Notes: a model not told the origin generated them from the sequence alone. Positions 51,637 through 62,526 are shown, numbered from the stretch's first letter. The stretch is 64,000 bases of DNA from Marinobacterium rhizophilum (GCF_024397915.1 NZ_CP073347.1:496001-560000), one strand, 5' to 3'. Translations and numbers: made by a program.

Positions 51637-54600
51637 GGCGCCTGCTGCAGAACGGCCGTCTGCTGACGCTGCTGGTCGCGGTGCTGGTGGTGGCGGGCAT
51701 CGGTGCTCTCGCCACCTTGCCTCGCACCGAGGATCCGCGCATTCTCAACCGCCAGGCCATCGTTATTACCCACCTGCCCGGGGCCAGTGCCGAGCGGGTC
51801 GAGGCCCAGGTGAGCGAGAAGATCGAAAACGAGCTGCGTACCCTGGCGCAAATCAAGCACCTGACCTCGACCTCACGCCCCGGCATTTCGATGGTCAAGA
51901 TCGAACTCAAGGACAGCGTGACCGCCACCACGGCGATCTGGTCCCGTACGCGGGACCTGCTGGCGGATGTGATTCCCCGGCTGCCGCCGGGTGCCAGCAA
52001 ACCGGAGCTGGACGATGACCGCGGCTACGCCTTTACCAGTCTGATTGCACTTAAATGGCACGCCGATACCGAGCCGGATCTGGCCACCCTGGGCCGCTAC
52101 GGCAAATCCCTGACGGATCGCATGCGGGCGCTGCCGGGCACCGACTTTGTCGAGCTGTATGGCGAGCAGGACGAAGAAATTCTGGTGCAGATCGATCCGC
52201 ACCTGGCCAGCAATCTGCACCTGACGCCAGGCCAGATCGCCCGGCGTATTGAAAGTGCCGATGCCAAGGTGTCGGCCGGGCAGCTCGACAATGCCCACAA
52301 CCAGTTGCAGGTGGAGCTCGAGGGTGCGCTGGATTCACTGGATCGCATCCGCCAGATACCGCTGCTCAGTGATGCCAATGGCTACCTGCTGCGCCTGGGG
52401 GACCTGGCCGAGGTCCGTCGCAGCCTGAAATGGCCGGAGCAGGAGCTGGCGATTATCGACGGTGAGGCCGCGGTCGTCGTGGCGGTGCGCATGCTGCCGG
52501 ACCTGCGCATCGACCGCTGGAGCGCATCGTTGCGGCACGAACTGGCGCAGTTTTCGCAGCAGTTGCCGGGTAATGTCGAGGCCGAGATTCTGTTCGATCA
52601 AAACCACTACACCGAGCGCCGCCTGGGGGAGCTGGTCAACAACATCCTGCTGGGTTTCAGCCTGATCGCGCTGGTGCTGCTGATCACCCTGGGCTGGCGT
52701 TCCGCCCTGATCGTCACCCTGTCCCTGCCGCTAACCGTGCTCTTCACCCTGACGGTCATGAAATACTATGGCCTGCCGATCCACCAGATGTCCGTCACCG
52801 GGTTGGTGGTGGCGCTCGGTATCATGGTCGACAATGCCATCGTCATGGCCGATACCATCGCCCAGCGGCGACGCCAGGGCCTGAGTGCGATCGATGCGGT
52901 GATCCGCTCGCTGCGCCATCTCTGGCTGCCGTTGCTGGGCTCGACCCTGACCACCATCCTGGCCTTCATGCCCATCGTGCTGATGCCGGGGCCGGCGGGG
53001 GAGTTTGTTGGCGGCATCGCCCTGAGCGTCATCTTTGCGCTCATTGGTTCCTACCTGGTTTCCCACAGCGTGGTCGCGGTGCTGGCCGGTCGCTTCCTGC
53101 GGGTCGGCGAGGGCACCCAGTCAGGCTGGTACCAGCAGGGCATACAGCTGGACGGGCTGGCGCGGCTGTTCCGGCGCTCGCTGGAAACCGTGCTGCGCTT
53201 TCCCAAACTCGCCATCGCGCTGCTGTTCCTGGTGCCCCTGGCCGGCTTTATCAGTGCCGGCCAGCTGAAGGAGCAGTTTTTCCCGCCGTCGGACCGCGAC
53301 ATGTTCCAGATCGAGATGTACCTGCCGGCCCAGACCAGCATCGTCGAGACCCGCCGTGTCAGTGACCAGGTGAGTGCGCTGCTGCACGCCACTCCCGGCA
53401 TTGATTCGGTACAGTGGTTTCTGGGGAACAGTGCCCCGGCCTTCTATTACAACCTGATCGGTGGTCAGCAGGGCTCGCCGTACTTCGGCCAGGCGATGGT
53501 CAGTACCCATGACTTTCGCATCGCCAACCGCCTGATCCCGCAGCTGCAGCGCCAGCTCGACGACCTGCTGCCCCAGGCGCAGATTCTGGTGCGCAAGCTC
53601 GAGCAGGGGCCACCGTTCAACGCGCCCATCGAATTGCGCCTCTACGGCCCCAACCTCGATCAACTGCAGGCCCTGGGCGAACAGGCGCGGGCGCTGCTGT
53701 CCCGCACCCGGGATGTGATCCATAGCCGCGCCACCCTGCAGCCCGGTACGCCCAAGGTGCGGGTGCGGGTCGACGAGGAAGCGGGCCAGATCAGCGGCTT
53801 TACGCTGCAGGGTCTGGCAGCCGAGTTGCAGAGTAGCCTCAGTGGCGTCACCGGTGGCACTGTGCTGGAAAGCACCGAGTCTGTGCCGGTACGGGTGCGC
53901 ATCGGCAACGAGGCGCGGCGCGAACTGCAGGATCTGGCCAACCTGAGCCTGACCTCGGCCGGCGCCTCCGGCAATATTCCCCTGTCCGCGCTGGCTCGGC
54001 TGGAGCTGGAGCCCAGCCGTGGCGCCATTCCGCGCCGTGATGGTCAGCGAGTCAATGTGGTGGAGGGCTATCTGCGTGCCGGCGTGTTGGCGTCGGTGGC
54101 GCTGGCGGAGTTTCGCCGCAACCTCGAGCAGGCGGACTTTCACCTGCCGGCGGGCTATCGCATGGAATTTGGCGGCGAGTCGGCCGGGCGCAATGATGCC
54201 GTCGGTAACCTGATGGCGAGCCTCGGCGTGATCGTCACCCTGCTGATTACCGTGGTGGTGCTGTCGTTCAACTCGTTTCGCATCAGTGCGCTGATTTTCC
54301 TGGCGGCGCTGCAATCGGCGGGCCTGGGGCTGCTCAGCGTCTACCTGTTCGGCTACCCCTTTGGCTTCACCGTGATTATCGGTTTGCTGGGGCTGATGGG
54401 GCTGGCGATCAATGCCGCCATCGTGATCCTGGCGGAACTCAAGGCCGATGCCCGCGCCGTGCGGGGCGACCCTGGGGCCATCGTGCACGCGGTGCAATGT
54501 TGCAGCCGCCATATTGGCTCGACCACCATCACTACGGTGGGCGGGTTTTTGCCCCTGATCCTGGCCGGTGGCGGCTTCTGGCCACCCTTTGCCGTTGCCA

Positions 54601-54761
54601 TCGCCGGCGGCACCGTGCTGACGACCCTGCTGTCGTTCTATTTCGTGCCCGCCGCCTTTATGCTGCTGGCGCGGCGCAAGGCGTTTGACGTCGCCGGTGG
54701 CGAGCCACAGCAGGTGCCGGTGGATGGCCGCAGCCTGCAAACGCTGGAAATTCCCCGCTAA
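51633..54761 (+). CDS. RND family efflux permease (second system)
   Basis: A 1042-residue RND permease with 12 helices, two periplasmic loops and helix 4 proton residues in VVALGIMVDNAIVMADTI (MVDNA replaces the more usual VDDA). The start is GTG within the adaptor stop (GTGA). It differs in sequence from the RND protein at 9602-12658. This Asp-Asn pair in place of Asp-Asp is also found in other HAE1-like RND proteins. Substrate unknown. Confidence 0.94.
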   Translation: MRRLLQNGRLLTLLVAVLVVAGIGALATLPRTEDPRILNRQAIVITHLPGASAERVEAQVSEKIENELRTLAQIKHLTSTSRPGISMVKIELKDSVTATTAIWSRTRDLLADVIPRLPPGASKPELDDDRGYAFTSLIALKWHADTEPDLATLGRYGKSLTDRMRALPGTDFVELYGEQDEEILVQIDPHLASNLHLTPGQIARRIESADAKVSAGQLDNAHNQLQVELEGALDSLDRIRQIPLLSDANGYLLRLGDLAEVRRSLKWPEQELAIIDGEAAVVVAVRMLPDLRIDRWSASLRHELAQFSQQLPGNVEAEILFDQNHYTERRLGELVNNILLGFSLIALVLLITLGWRSALIVTLSLPLTVLFTLTVMKYYGLPIHQMSVTGLVVALGIMVDNAIVMADTIAQRRRQGLSAIDAVIRSLRHLWLPLLGSTLTTILAFMPIVLMPGPAGEFVGGIALSVIFALIGSYLVSHSVVAVLAGRFLRVGEGTQSGWYQQGIQLDGLARLFRRSLETVLRFPKLAIALLFLVPLAGFISAGQLKEQFFPPSDRDMFQIEMYLPAQTSIVETRRVSDQVSALLHATPGIDSVQWFLGNSAPAFYYNLIGGQQGSPYFGQAMVSTHDFRIANRLIPQLQRQLDDLLPQAQILVRKLEQGPPFNAPIELRLYGPNLDQLQALGEQARALLSRTRDVIHSRATLQPGTPKVRVRVDEEAGQISGFTLQGLAAELQSSLSGVTGGTVLESTESVPVRVRIGNEARRELQDLANLSLTSAGASGNIPLSALARLELEPSRGAIPRRDGQRVNVVEGYLRAGVLASVALAEFRRNLEQADFHLPAGYRMEFGGESAGRNDAVGNLMASLGVIVTLLITVVVLSFNSFRISALIFLAALQSAGLGLLSVYLFGYPFGFTVIIGLLGLMGLAINAAIVILAELKADARAVRGDPGAIVHAVQCCSRHIGSTTITTVGGFLPLILAGGGFWPPFAVAIAGGTVLTTLLSFYFVPAAFMLLARRKAFDVAGGEPQQVPVDGRSLQTLEIPR

Positions 54762-54874
54762 AGGCGCAATGGCCTGCGGGGCGTCCGCCTAGCCGGTTGT
54801 GCGGGTGACGGGGATGACACCTGCGCCGACGGCGTGCAACAGGCGTACCATGGAGCGGTCAGGAAGGAATCTGT

Positions 54875-55091
54875 ATGCCAATACCATTTGATACCGCGCA
54901 TATTGAACAGCTGAAAGGCGCCAAGCGGCTGCTTGAACATCCGGAATCGCGGCGCGCTGATCAATTCGCTGTTTAACGGCCACTTCCAGGACATTGCCCG
55001 CGGGCATTTTACCGTCCGGCGGCTGGAGCGGGTCTATGGGCCTGAACAGGTGCAGGCCCTGGACGGCAGCCTGCCCCCGGCCAAAAGGTGA
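54875..55091 (+). pseudogene. Internally deleted remnant of an EcsC-family gene
   Basis: The first about 80 bp and last about 140 bp are nearly identical to the intact gene at 58751-59536, but 580 bp between are missing. In the intact copy the octamer GGCGCGCT occurs at 58828 and again at 59408, 580 bp apart. In the remnant the sequences are joined at a single GGCGCGCT (54951-54958), so recombination between short direct repeats explains the loss. The deletion shifts frame, and translation stops after 33 residues (54976). The upstream leader is also duplicated (about 54825-54874 versus 58705-58750). Confidence 0.92.
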
Positions 55092-55288
55092 TGGGCGTGC
55101 CGCCTGCTATCCTGCGCTGCAGTGCCCGCAGCGCCATGAGTCTACTATCCTTTACAGGGCGCCTGCCATCACCGCCAGGTGGGTTCCAGCGTGCCGGTTC
55201 ATGTTGCAAGGGCCTGTTGGGGCACTCGATGCCTGTTCTGTTTGGCGGTCGCTCTCACCCACTGCAAAACAGGAGAAAGGTTGTGGCG

Positions 55289-55570
55289 ATGAAAGATGCC
55301 TACGAAAAAAAGATGCAGGCCCAGCTCGACGAATGGGGTGCTGAAATAAAGAAACTCAAGGCGCAGGCAGACAAGGCGAAGGCTGATGCCCAACTTGAGT
55401 ACTTCAGGCAAATCGAGGAACTGCGTGAGCGTCAGCACGAGGCAAAGGCGAAACTGACTGAAATTCAGCAGGCCAGCGATACCGCCTGGGAAGACATGAA
55501 GGCCGGCGCTGAAAAAGCCCGGGACTCCCTTGCCGATGCCATGCGCGCGGCCAGATCCCGCTTTAAGTGA
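55289..55570 (+). CDS. Small coiled-coil protein
   Basis: A 93-residue, highly charged, almost wholly helical protein. Heptad patterns run through about residues 5-75 (MQAQLDEWGAEIKKLKAQADKAKADAQLEYFRQIEEL). There is no signal peptide. AGGAGAAAGG lies 8 bases upstream of the ATG. It resembles small conserved coiled-coil proteins of unknown role in marine gammaproteobacteria. Function unknown. Confidence 0.75.
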   Translation: MKDAYEKKMQAQLDEWGAEIKKLKAQADKAKADAQLEYFRQIEELRERQHEAKAKLTEIQQASDTAWEDMKAGAEKARDSLADAMRAARSRFK

Positions 55571-55627
55571 CGCCGTTTTGTTCCGGCAACGGTGAGAATA
55601 GCCGCGGCCGGTGAGTGCAAAATTGCC

Positions 55628-56122
55628 ATGTATTATTTTGCCTATGGATCAAACTTGTCAGCCAGGCGACTCGAAGCCCGGATATCCGCCGTGCGCAAAG
55701 TCGGTGTCGGCAGGCTTGATGGGCACCAGCTGCGATTTCACAAGGTCAGCCATACGGACGGATCGGCCAAGTGTGACGCTTTCGAAACCGGCGATATCCG
55801 GCACTGCGTGATCGGGGTACTGTTCGAGCTATCCGAGCCTGACAGAGCCAGGCTCGATCGCTTTGAGGGCCTGCATTCTGGCTATGAAGCCAGGGATATC
55901 CTGGTACGGCTTGATGACGGCTCGACAGTAATCGCCTTTACCTACTCTGCAACCCGCATTGACCCTGCTCTGCGGCCCTTTGACTGGTACCGCGAGCACG
56001 TACTGACAGGTGCCAGGGAGCATGGTTTTGCGCAAGCCTATATTCAGCAGATTGAGGCAATCGAGTGCATCAACGACCCCGATGAAGCCCGCTGTGCGCG
56101 GGAGCGGGGGATTTACCGCTAA
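55628..56122 (+). CDS. Gamma-glutamylcyclotransferase-fold protein
   Basis: A 164-residue protein with the family start YYFAYGSNLSARRLEARI, which holds the glycine-rich YGSN substrate loop, and a glutamate in RFEGLHSGYEARDILV as likely catalytic acid. Such proteins remove gamma-glutamyl groups as 5-oxoproline or process related amides. The start at 55628 places YGSN at the usual position. It is a single gene, 57 bp after the coiled-coil gene. Confidence 0.85.
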   Translation: MYYFAYGSNLSARRLEARISAVRKVGVGRLDGHQLRFHKVSHTDGSAKCDAFETGDIRHCVIGVLFELSEPDRARLDRFEGLHSGYEARDILVRLDDGSTVIAFTYSATRIDPALRPFDWYREHVLTGAREHGFAQAYIQQIEAIECINDPDEARCARERGIYR

Positions 56123-56244
56123 GCTTCTTCCCTCGCTCGCTGTGTCGCGTCATCCGGCTGGACATGCCTGGGCATGTGCATACATGGCCCTGCCGACGCG
56201 AGTCCCGTTGTCCCAACCGTCTTGCGGCCTGCAGGGCTGCCTGC

Positions 56245-56904
56245 TCAGCTTGCCTTTCGGATGACATAGAGGTGATACACCAGCGCCAGTACAAAACAGA
56301 TCAGTGCGGGGGCGGCCAGGGCATAAAACTGCAGCTGGCCATACAGCAGTGCGCCCAGCAGGCCGCCGGTGACAAAGCCCGCGGTGATCAGGACCAGCAG
56401 CAGTGCCTTGCGCCGGTCAAAACGCTCCTTGCGCAGGGTGGCACCGAGCATGATGCCCAGGTCCGTGATAATGCCCGTGATGTGAGTGGTGCGAATGATG
56501 GCACCGCTGTAGGTTGTTGCCAGGGCGTTTTGCATGCCGCAGGCCGCCGAGGCGAGGTAGTGCCCGAGTACCGATCCCTGGTTGAGGAAATAGATCGCTA
56601 CCAGCAAAAAGGCACCTTCGATAAACAGCAGCGAATCGTAGTGCCTGCCAAGCTTCAACGACGGACTCGATATGAGGAATCCCGATAGCGCCGCGCCGAG
56701 CAGAAAGCTCAGCAGTATGGCCGCCAGGTGCAGGCTGCTGCCTGAGAGTCCGCCCAGTTCCGCGCCCAGCAGGGTCGCGGTTCCCGACAGGTGGGAGATG
56801 GACTGGTGCGCGAAGCCCAGCAGGCCCACCGCGTTGACGGTGCCCGCGAGCAGGGCCAGGGTAAAGGCCCCAAATTCAATCCAGCGCGGCAGTTTCGATA
56901 TCAT
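56245..56904 (-). CDS. DUF1275 (YoaK) family membrane protein
   Basis: A 219-residue integral membrane protein with about six helices. It shows the family pattern LALLAGTVNAVGLLGFAHQSISHLSGTATLLG and ATTYSGAIIRTTHITGIITDLGIMLG. The function of the family is not established; a transporter is assumed. AGGAAGG precedes the start at 56904. Confidence 0.87.
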   Translation of the reverse strand: MISKLPRWIEFGAFTLALLAGTVNAVGLLGFAHQSISHLSGTATLLGAELGGLSGSSLHLAAILLSFLLGAALSGFLISSPSLKLGRHYDSLLFIEGAFLLVAIYFLNQGSVLGHYLASAACGMQNALATTYSGAIIRTTHITGIITDLGIMLGATLRKERFDRRKALLLVLITAGFVTGGLLGALLYGQLQFYALAAPALICFVLALVYHLYVIRKAS

Positions 56905-57251
56905 GGATCCTTCCTGGTGTGGGCTACAAGGCGGCAGAGGGGGCTTGCAGGTTGCGAGCCGGCACAGACCGCGGCTTATTTTAACAGCCTGACAGGCGGA
57001 TTCCCGTGGTACCGGCAATCGTTTCAGGCTGAGCCTGCAGATCGCATCCTGGCCGTAGGTTCACTGACTGTCAGGCCAGGGTACGACAGGGGTTATGGCC
57101 GTCTTTGGCTACCGAATAAAAGGCCTGAGGCCGTGCCGGACGATACATCGCACGGCTGTGCCTGGCCGCACTCGGAAATGCCTTGCAGTGGGCTTTTGCC
57201 GGTGCTAAAACACATGCACTGGTGCGGCGTCCATGCCGCCAGAGACGCCTG
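56905..57251. other. 347-bp gap
   Basis: I see no supported gene, repeat or RNA structure here. It must contain the promoters of the divergent DUF1275 gene and the small secreted protein gene. Confidence 0.4.
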
Positions 57252-57599
57252 ATGACTCCACTTCGCATTCTCCTGCTGCTGGCCCTGTTGCTGTCCCCGT
57301 TTGGGGTGTCTGGCGGTCAGGGCACGGCCTATCCCGGCAGTAGCGATCAGGCGCTACAGCTGTGGGACAGTGCCGATACACGGGGCCTGGTTGCCACATC
57401 TACAGTCAGGCTGGAATCGGGCCGGTTGCCGCGAAAAAGCGCCGATGCGTCAGCTATCCTGTCTCTGGGCCAGCGAGCGGCGACCATTCGCTACCATGCC
57501 GTTGCAGCGGTCACCGAACCCGGCAAGCCCGTCCCGCACTGGCGCTCTGCCTGGGCTCCGCGCGCCCCGCCAGCATCACCCGGTTACCTCATCAGCTGA
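57252..57599 (+). CDS. Possible small secreted protein upstream of secF
   Basis: A 115-residue frame with a clear signal peptide (MTPLRILLLLALLLSPFGVSG). The mature part is polar with no known domain and ends in a proline-rich tail. There is only a weak ribosome site. It precedes secF by 107 bp. It may be real or a chance frame with a hydrophobic start. Confidence 0.4.
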   Translation: MTPLRILLLLALLLSPFGVSGGQGTAYPGSSDQALQLWDSADTRGLVATSTVRLESGRLPRKSADASAILSLGQRAATIRYHAVAAVTEPGKPVPHWRSAWAPRAPPASPGYLIS

Positions 57600-57706
57600 A
57601 TCTTCCCACGGGCTCGCCTGTTCTGCATCTGCGAGGCGGCGTCCTGTGGTCCTGTTCTGAAATGAACGTCGGAGCATGGCTCCTGCGTGCAAGCCTGAGA
57701 GTTCCC

Positions 57707-58645
57707 ATGGGTGTATTGACGCGTTTCTCTGTAAACAAAACCACGATTGATTTTATGGCACTGCGGCCCTTCACCGCACTGCTGTCCCTGGTGCTGGTGC
57801 TGGCTTCTGTGGCATCGCTGCTGATTAACGGCTTGCCGCTGGGGCTGGATTTTACCGGCGGCACCCTGATAGAGGTTGGCTACAGCCAGGCGCCGTCCCT
57901 GGAGGACATACGCGTACTGCTGGCAGCGGCCGGGCATGAGGGTGCCCTGGTACAGACTTTTGGCTCACTCAACGATGTGCTGATCCGGCTCTCATCCAGC
58001 TACACGCCCGAGATTGGCGAGAAGGTGCGCAACCTGCTGCAAAGTGCCACCAGCGAGGTTGTAGACCTGCGCCGCACCGAGTTCGTCGGTGCCCAGGTCG
58101 GCGAGGATCTGCGCGAGCGCGGCGGGATGGGCGTGCTGGTGGCGCTGGCAATGATTACCCTCTATGTGTCGTTCCGCTTCCAGCTGAAGTTCGCCATTGG
58201 CGCCGTGGTGGCCCTGTTCCATGATGTCATAATCGTGCTGGGTGCTTTTTCGCTGTTTGGCTGGGACTTCGACCTCACCGTACTGGCGGCGATTCTGGCG
58301 GTCATAGGCTATTCACTCAACGATAGCCTGGTGGTGGCGGATCGTATCCGCGAAAACATCCGGCGCCGGCGTCAGGGCAGCATGCGGGACCTTGTTAACC
58401 TGTCACTGAACGAGACCCTGAGCCGGACCCTGATGACGTCCTTTACCACGCTGCTGGTGGTCATTGCGCTGTTTCTGTTTGGCGGCAGCATGATACATGG
58501 CTTTGCCACGGCGCTGCTGGTTGGCATCGCGGTGGGCACCTATTCATCGATCTATGTCGCCAGCGATCTGTTGCTGTGGATGAACCTGCAAAGCGAGGAT
58601 CTGGTTCGTACGCCGGCACAGGTTGAAGAAGACTTGCTGCCCTGA
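57707..58645 (+). CDS. secF: Stand-alone SecF protein-export membrane protein
   Basis: A 312-residue SecF with six helices, the first periplasmic-loop signature LDFTGGTLIEVGYS, and the export-family core FRFQLKFAIGAVVALFHDVIIVLGAFSLFGW followed by IGYSLNDSLVVADRIREN. SecDF uses the proton gradient to pull secreted proteins across the membrane. No secD or yajC is adjacent, which is unusual and suggests a second, orphan copy. The start at 57707 gives a normal length; 57662 is an alternative. Confidence 0.9.
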   Translation: MGVLTRFSVNKTTIDFMALRPFTALLSLVLVLASVASLLINGLPLGLDFTGGTLIEVGYSQAPSLEDIRVLLAAAGHEGALVQTFGSLNDVLIRLSSSYTPEIGEKVRNLLQSATSEVVDLRRTEFVGAQVGEDLRERGGMGVLVALAMITLYVSFRFQLKFAIGAVVALFHDVIIVLGAFSLFGWDFDLTVLAAILAVIGYSLNDSLVVADRIRENIRRRRQGSMRDLVNLSLNETLSRTLMTSFTTLLVVIALFLFGGSMIHGFATALLVGIAVGTYSSIYVASDLLLWMNLQSEDLVRTPAQVEEDLLP

Positions 58646-58750
58646 CGCCTGCCGGGCTCAGGTGGCAAGGACGACACCTGGATCGGTGCCTGCGCAAGCG
58701 CCAGCAGGGCGCAACAGGCGTATCATGGAGGCGGTCAGAAAGGGGTCTGT

Positions 58751-59536
58751 ATGCCAATACCATTTGAGACCGTGCATATTGAACAGCTGCAAGACGCCAA
58801 GCGGCTGCTTGAACATCCGGGGATAGCGGCGCGCTTGTCAAGCTCGCTGGCTACGCCGGTTGATCGGGCGATAAGGCGGCTGCCTGCGTCTGCCAGCAAG
58901 ATCATAATGGCGGCCGTGACCCGATCCCTGGAAGCAGCGCTGCGAACGGCCCTGTATACCCTGGGTGAAGGCCCGCAGCCGCCGTCCAATCGCATCCACC
59001 TTGCAACGGCTGCGCTCAGCGGTGCCGCGGGCGGTGCCTTTGGCCTTGCGGCCCTGGCCATTGAGCTGCCGGTGTCTACCACCATCATGCTGCGTTCGAT
59101 CGCCGATATCGCCAGGGGCGAGGGTGAAAACCTGGCGCACGCAGAATCCCGCCTGGCCTGTCTTGAGGTGTTTGCACTGGGGGGCGCCAGTGACCAGGAC
59201 GATGCTGCGGAGTCAGGCTATTTCGGTATCCGGGCTGCGCTGGCGTCTGCGATTACCGAGGCGGCACGTCATCTGGCCACCCAGGGAGCAGCCCGGGAAG
59301 GGACGCCGGCGCTGGTGCGGCTGGTGACCCAGATTGCTGCGCGGTTCAGTATTCCGGTGACGCAAAAGGCCGCTGCCCAGGCGGTTCCCATTATCGGTGC
59401 GGCAGGGGGCGCGCTGATCAATTCGCTGTTTATCGGCCACTTCCAGGACATTGCCCGCGGCCATTTTACTGTCCGGCGGCTGGAGCGGATCTATGGACCT
59501 GAGCAGGTGCGTGCCCTGTACGACACCTTGCCCTAG
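58751..59536 (+). CDS. EcsC family protein
   Basis: A 261-residue protein with the EcsC pattern: GAAGGAFGLAALAIELPVSTTIMLRSIADIARGEGE in the centre and a C-terminal glycine-rich helix (AVPIIGAAGGALINSLFIGHFQDIARGHFTVRRLE). Several hydrophobic helices suggest membrane association. AAAGGGG lies 5 bases before the ATG. The role of the family is poorly known (secretion and regulation in Bacillus ecs). A deleted copy lies 3.9 kb upstream. Confidence 0.88.
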   Translation: MPIPFETVHIEQLQDAKRLLEHPGIAARLSSSLATPVDRAIRRLPASASKIIMAAVTRSLEAALRTALYTLGEGPQPPSNRIHLATAALSGAAGGAFGLAALAIELPVSTTIMLRSIADIARGEGENLAHAESRLACLEVFALGGASDQDDAAESGYFGIRAALASAITEAARHLATQGAAREGTPALVRLVTQIAARFSIPVTQKAAAQAVPIIGAAGGALINSLFIGHFQDIARGHFTVRRLERIYGPEQVRALYDTLP

Positions 59537-59680
59537 CCCCGGAGCTGATGGACCTGGCTGCCCGGTCTTGTTCGCCGTTTCGACAGCAAGCTTGCCTGTG
59601 GCTGCATCCGCGCCTTATCGTGTCCAGACCCCGGCGCAGGGCGGGGCCGGCTTCTAGGGCAGTAAACCAGGGGAGATGCC

Positions 59681-60442
59681 ATGCGACTGAAAGTGTTTTC
59701 AGACCTTCACCTTGAGTGCGCCGACTCGCAGCATGACCTGTGCGGCGCCGACGCCGATGTGGTGATTCTTGCCGGTGATATTCACAGCGGTACCCGGGGG
59801 CTCGAGTGGGCCGGGCGGCAATTTCCGGGTCGTTGCGTGATCTATGTTCCGGGGAATCATGAGTTCTATGGTGTCAGCATGTCGCGCTTGCGGGCAGAGC
59901 TTCGTGTCGAAGCCGAACGCCGGGGCATCATTCTGCTGGATAACCGTGCGGTAACCGTCGACGGCGTTCGCTTTTACGGTACCACCCTGTGGGCAGACTT
60001 CGGGCTCTATGCCGACAGGGAGTCCTGGGATGTTCAGGCAACGCAGGACAGGGCCTGTGCAAGGCTGCCAGATTTTCGCATCATCGAGCAGCCAGAGGGG
60101 GAAGTGTTCAGCATAGCCGAGTGTCAAAGGCTGCATGCCCAGGCCTTAGCCTGGCTTGAGCATGAACTGGAGCAGCCGTTTGCGGGCAAGAAAGTGATTG
60201 TCAGCCATCATGCGCCGCTCGAAGCCTGTATCCCCGCGCGGTTTAAGGATGATGCGCTGTCGCCGGCCTTTGCCTCGAACCTGGGTGCCCTGATGGGCAA
60301 GGCGGACCTGTGGGTACATGGCCATGTGCACGAGCCGGTGGATATTCGGGTAGGCGACACCCGCATCATCGCCAATCCCGGTGGCTACCCGAATGAATTT
60401 ACAGAGCCCCAGTTTGATGCCCACTTGCTGGTGGACCTTTAG
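59681..60442 (+). CDS. Metallophosphoesterase (calcineurin-like)
   Basis: A 253-residue metallophosphatase with all metal motifs: SDLHLE (residues 7-12), GDIH near 42-45, GNHEFY near 67-72, SHHAP near 174 and HGHVHEP near 212. It is probably a dinuclear phosphodiesterase or phosphatase. The substrate is unknown. GGGGAG precedes the start. Confidence 0.88.
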   Translation: MRLKVFSDLHLECADSQHDLCGADADVVILAGDIHSGTRGLEWAGRQFPGRCVIYVPGNHEFYGVSMSRLRAELRVEAERRGIILLDNRAVTVDGVRFYGTTLWADFGLYADRESWDVQATQDRACARLPDFRIIEQPEGEVFSIAECQRLHAQALAWLEHELEQPFAGKKVIVSHHAPLEACIPARFKDDALSPAFASNLGALMGKADLWVHGHVHEPVDIRVGDTRIIANPGGYPNEFTEPQFDAHLLVDL

Positions 60443-60503
60443 CCCGGTGCCGGCACTGTGCCTGAGGCTGTGCCTGTAAAAACCGTCCGTCGTTTCCCGC
60501 CTG

Positions 60504-60529
60504 CTGGAGTCCGGCTAGCCGGACTCCAG
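60504..60529. repeat. Perfect 26-bp palindrome between convergent genes
   Basis: CTGGAGTCCGGCT is followed directly by its exact reverse complement AGCCGGACTCCAG. It lies between the convergent metallophosphoesterase and enolase genes. The absence of a loop and T-run is unlike an ordinary terminator, though it could form a terminator-like hairpin for either transcript. Confidence 0.9.
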
Positions 60530-60664
60530 TGTCCACGCGCCTGTATCCGCTACAGTCGTCTGTTCCTGTTTGCCGGTCGGCAGCAGCAGGCTCAGCATGA
60601 GCGCGGCCAGTCCGCTGCAGCGAGGTCTGGGTCGCCAGCTTTATCCACGGCGGCGGGATCAGGC

Positions 60665-61960
<1,296 letters not shown>

Positions 61961-62526
61961 ATCTGCCTCTGTGTTGTCGTTGAATATTGAGGTGATGTTG
62001 CCCGCAAACCGCCTGCATGCCCGTTGGACAATGCGAGTCTGTGCCGACACCAGTGACACCGCAGTCGCGCAGGGCGGTGCGGAATCATCGGCCGGTGTGA
62101 CGCAGAGATTGGTTGTTAATTGCGGAAACTTACTTAAATTACCCTGCAGAATACTTGGGTACAAGTGATTATTTTGGAATAGAACGTTAATTTCATACAA
62201 AAACTGTACAAATTGAGTGCAGACCGGCACGCCAGTGCGGGGTCGAGCCTGAACGATCTTCGGTGCCGGGCACCACGTTCAGCAGCTGAGTTGCAGTCGT
62301 CGGATCAGCTCAGTGGCGTGGCGGGATACCAGGCGGGAGCCTGTTGTACAGCCTGCTGCTCCGCGGCTTGCGTCCGTGGATAGAATAAATATTCTTTATT
62401 ATGTGTATCTTGGATTCTTTGTTTCTTTCTGAGGGCTGCGTTGAAAGTGCACGAAAGGGAGGCCTGTAACGAAAAAATCGGCTCCAAGGAGCCGTTTTTT
62501 TCGGTTTGTTCTGCAAGTTGCCGGCC
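61961..62526. other. Gap with the eno promoter and the rhaI terminator
   Basis: A 566-bp stretch without a gene. The part next to eno (about 62100-62220) is AT-rich and likely carries its promoter. A terminator lies at 62479-62501. Frames in the middle are out of phase with any family. Confidence 0.5.
62472..62501 (-). terminator. Bidirectional intrinsic terminator after rhaI
   Basis: CGGCTCC-AA-GGAGCCG (62479-62494) is flanked by A6 on the left and T7 on the right, so it works on both strands. It lies 26 bp beyond the rhaI stop. Confidence 0.9.
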
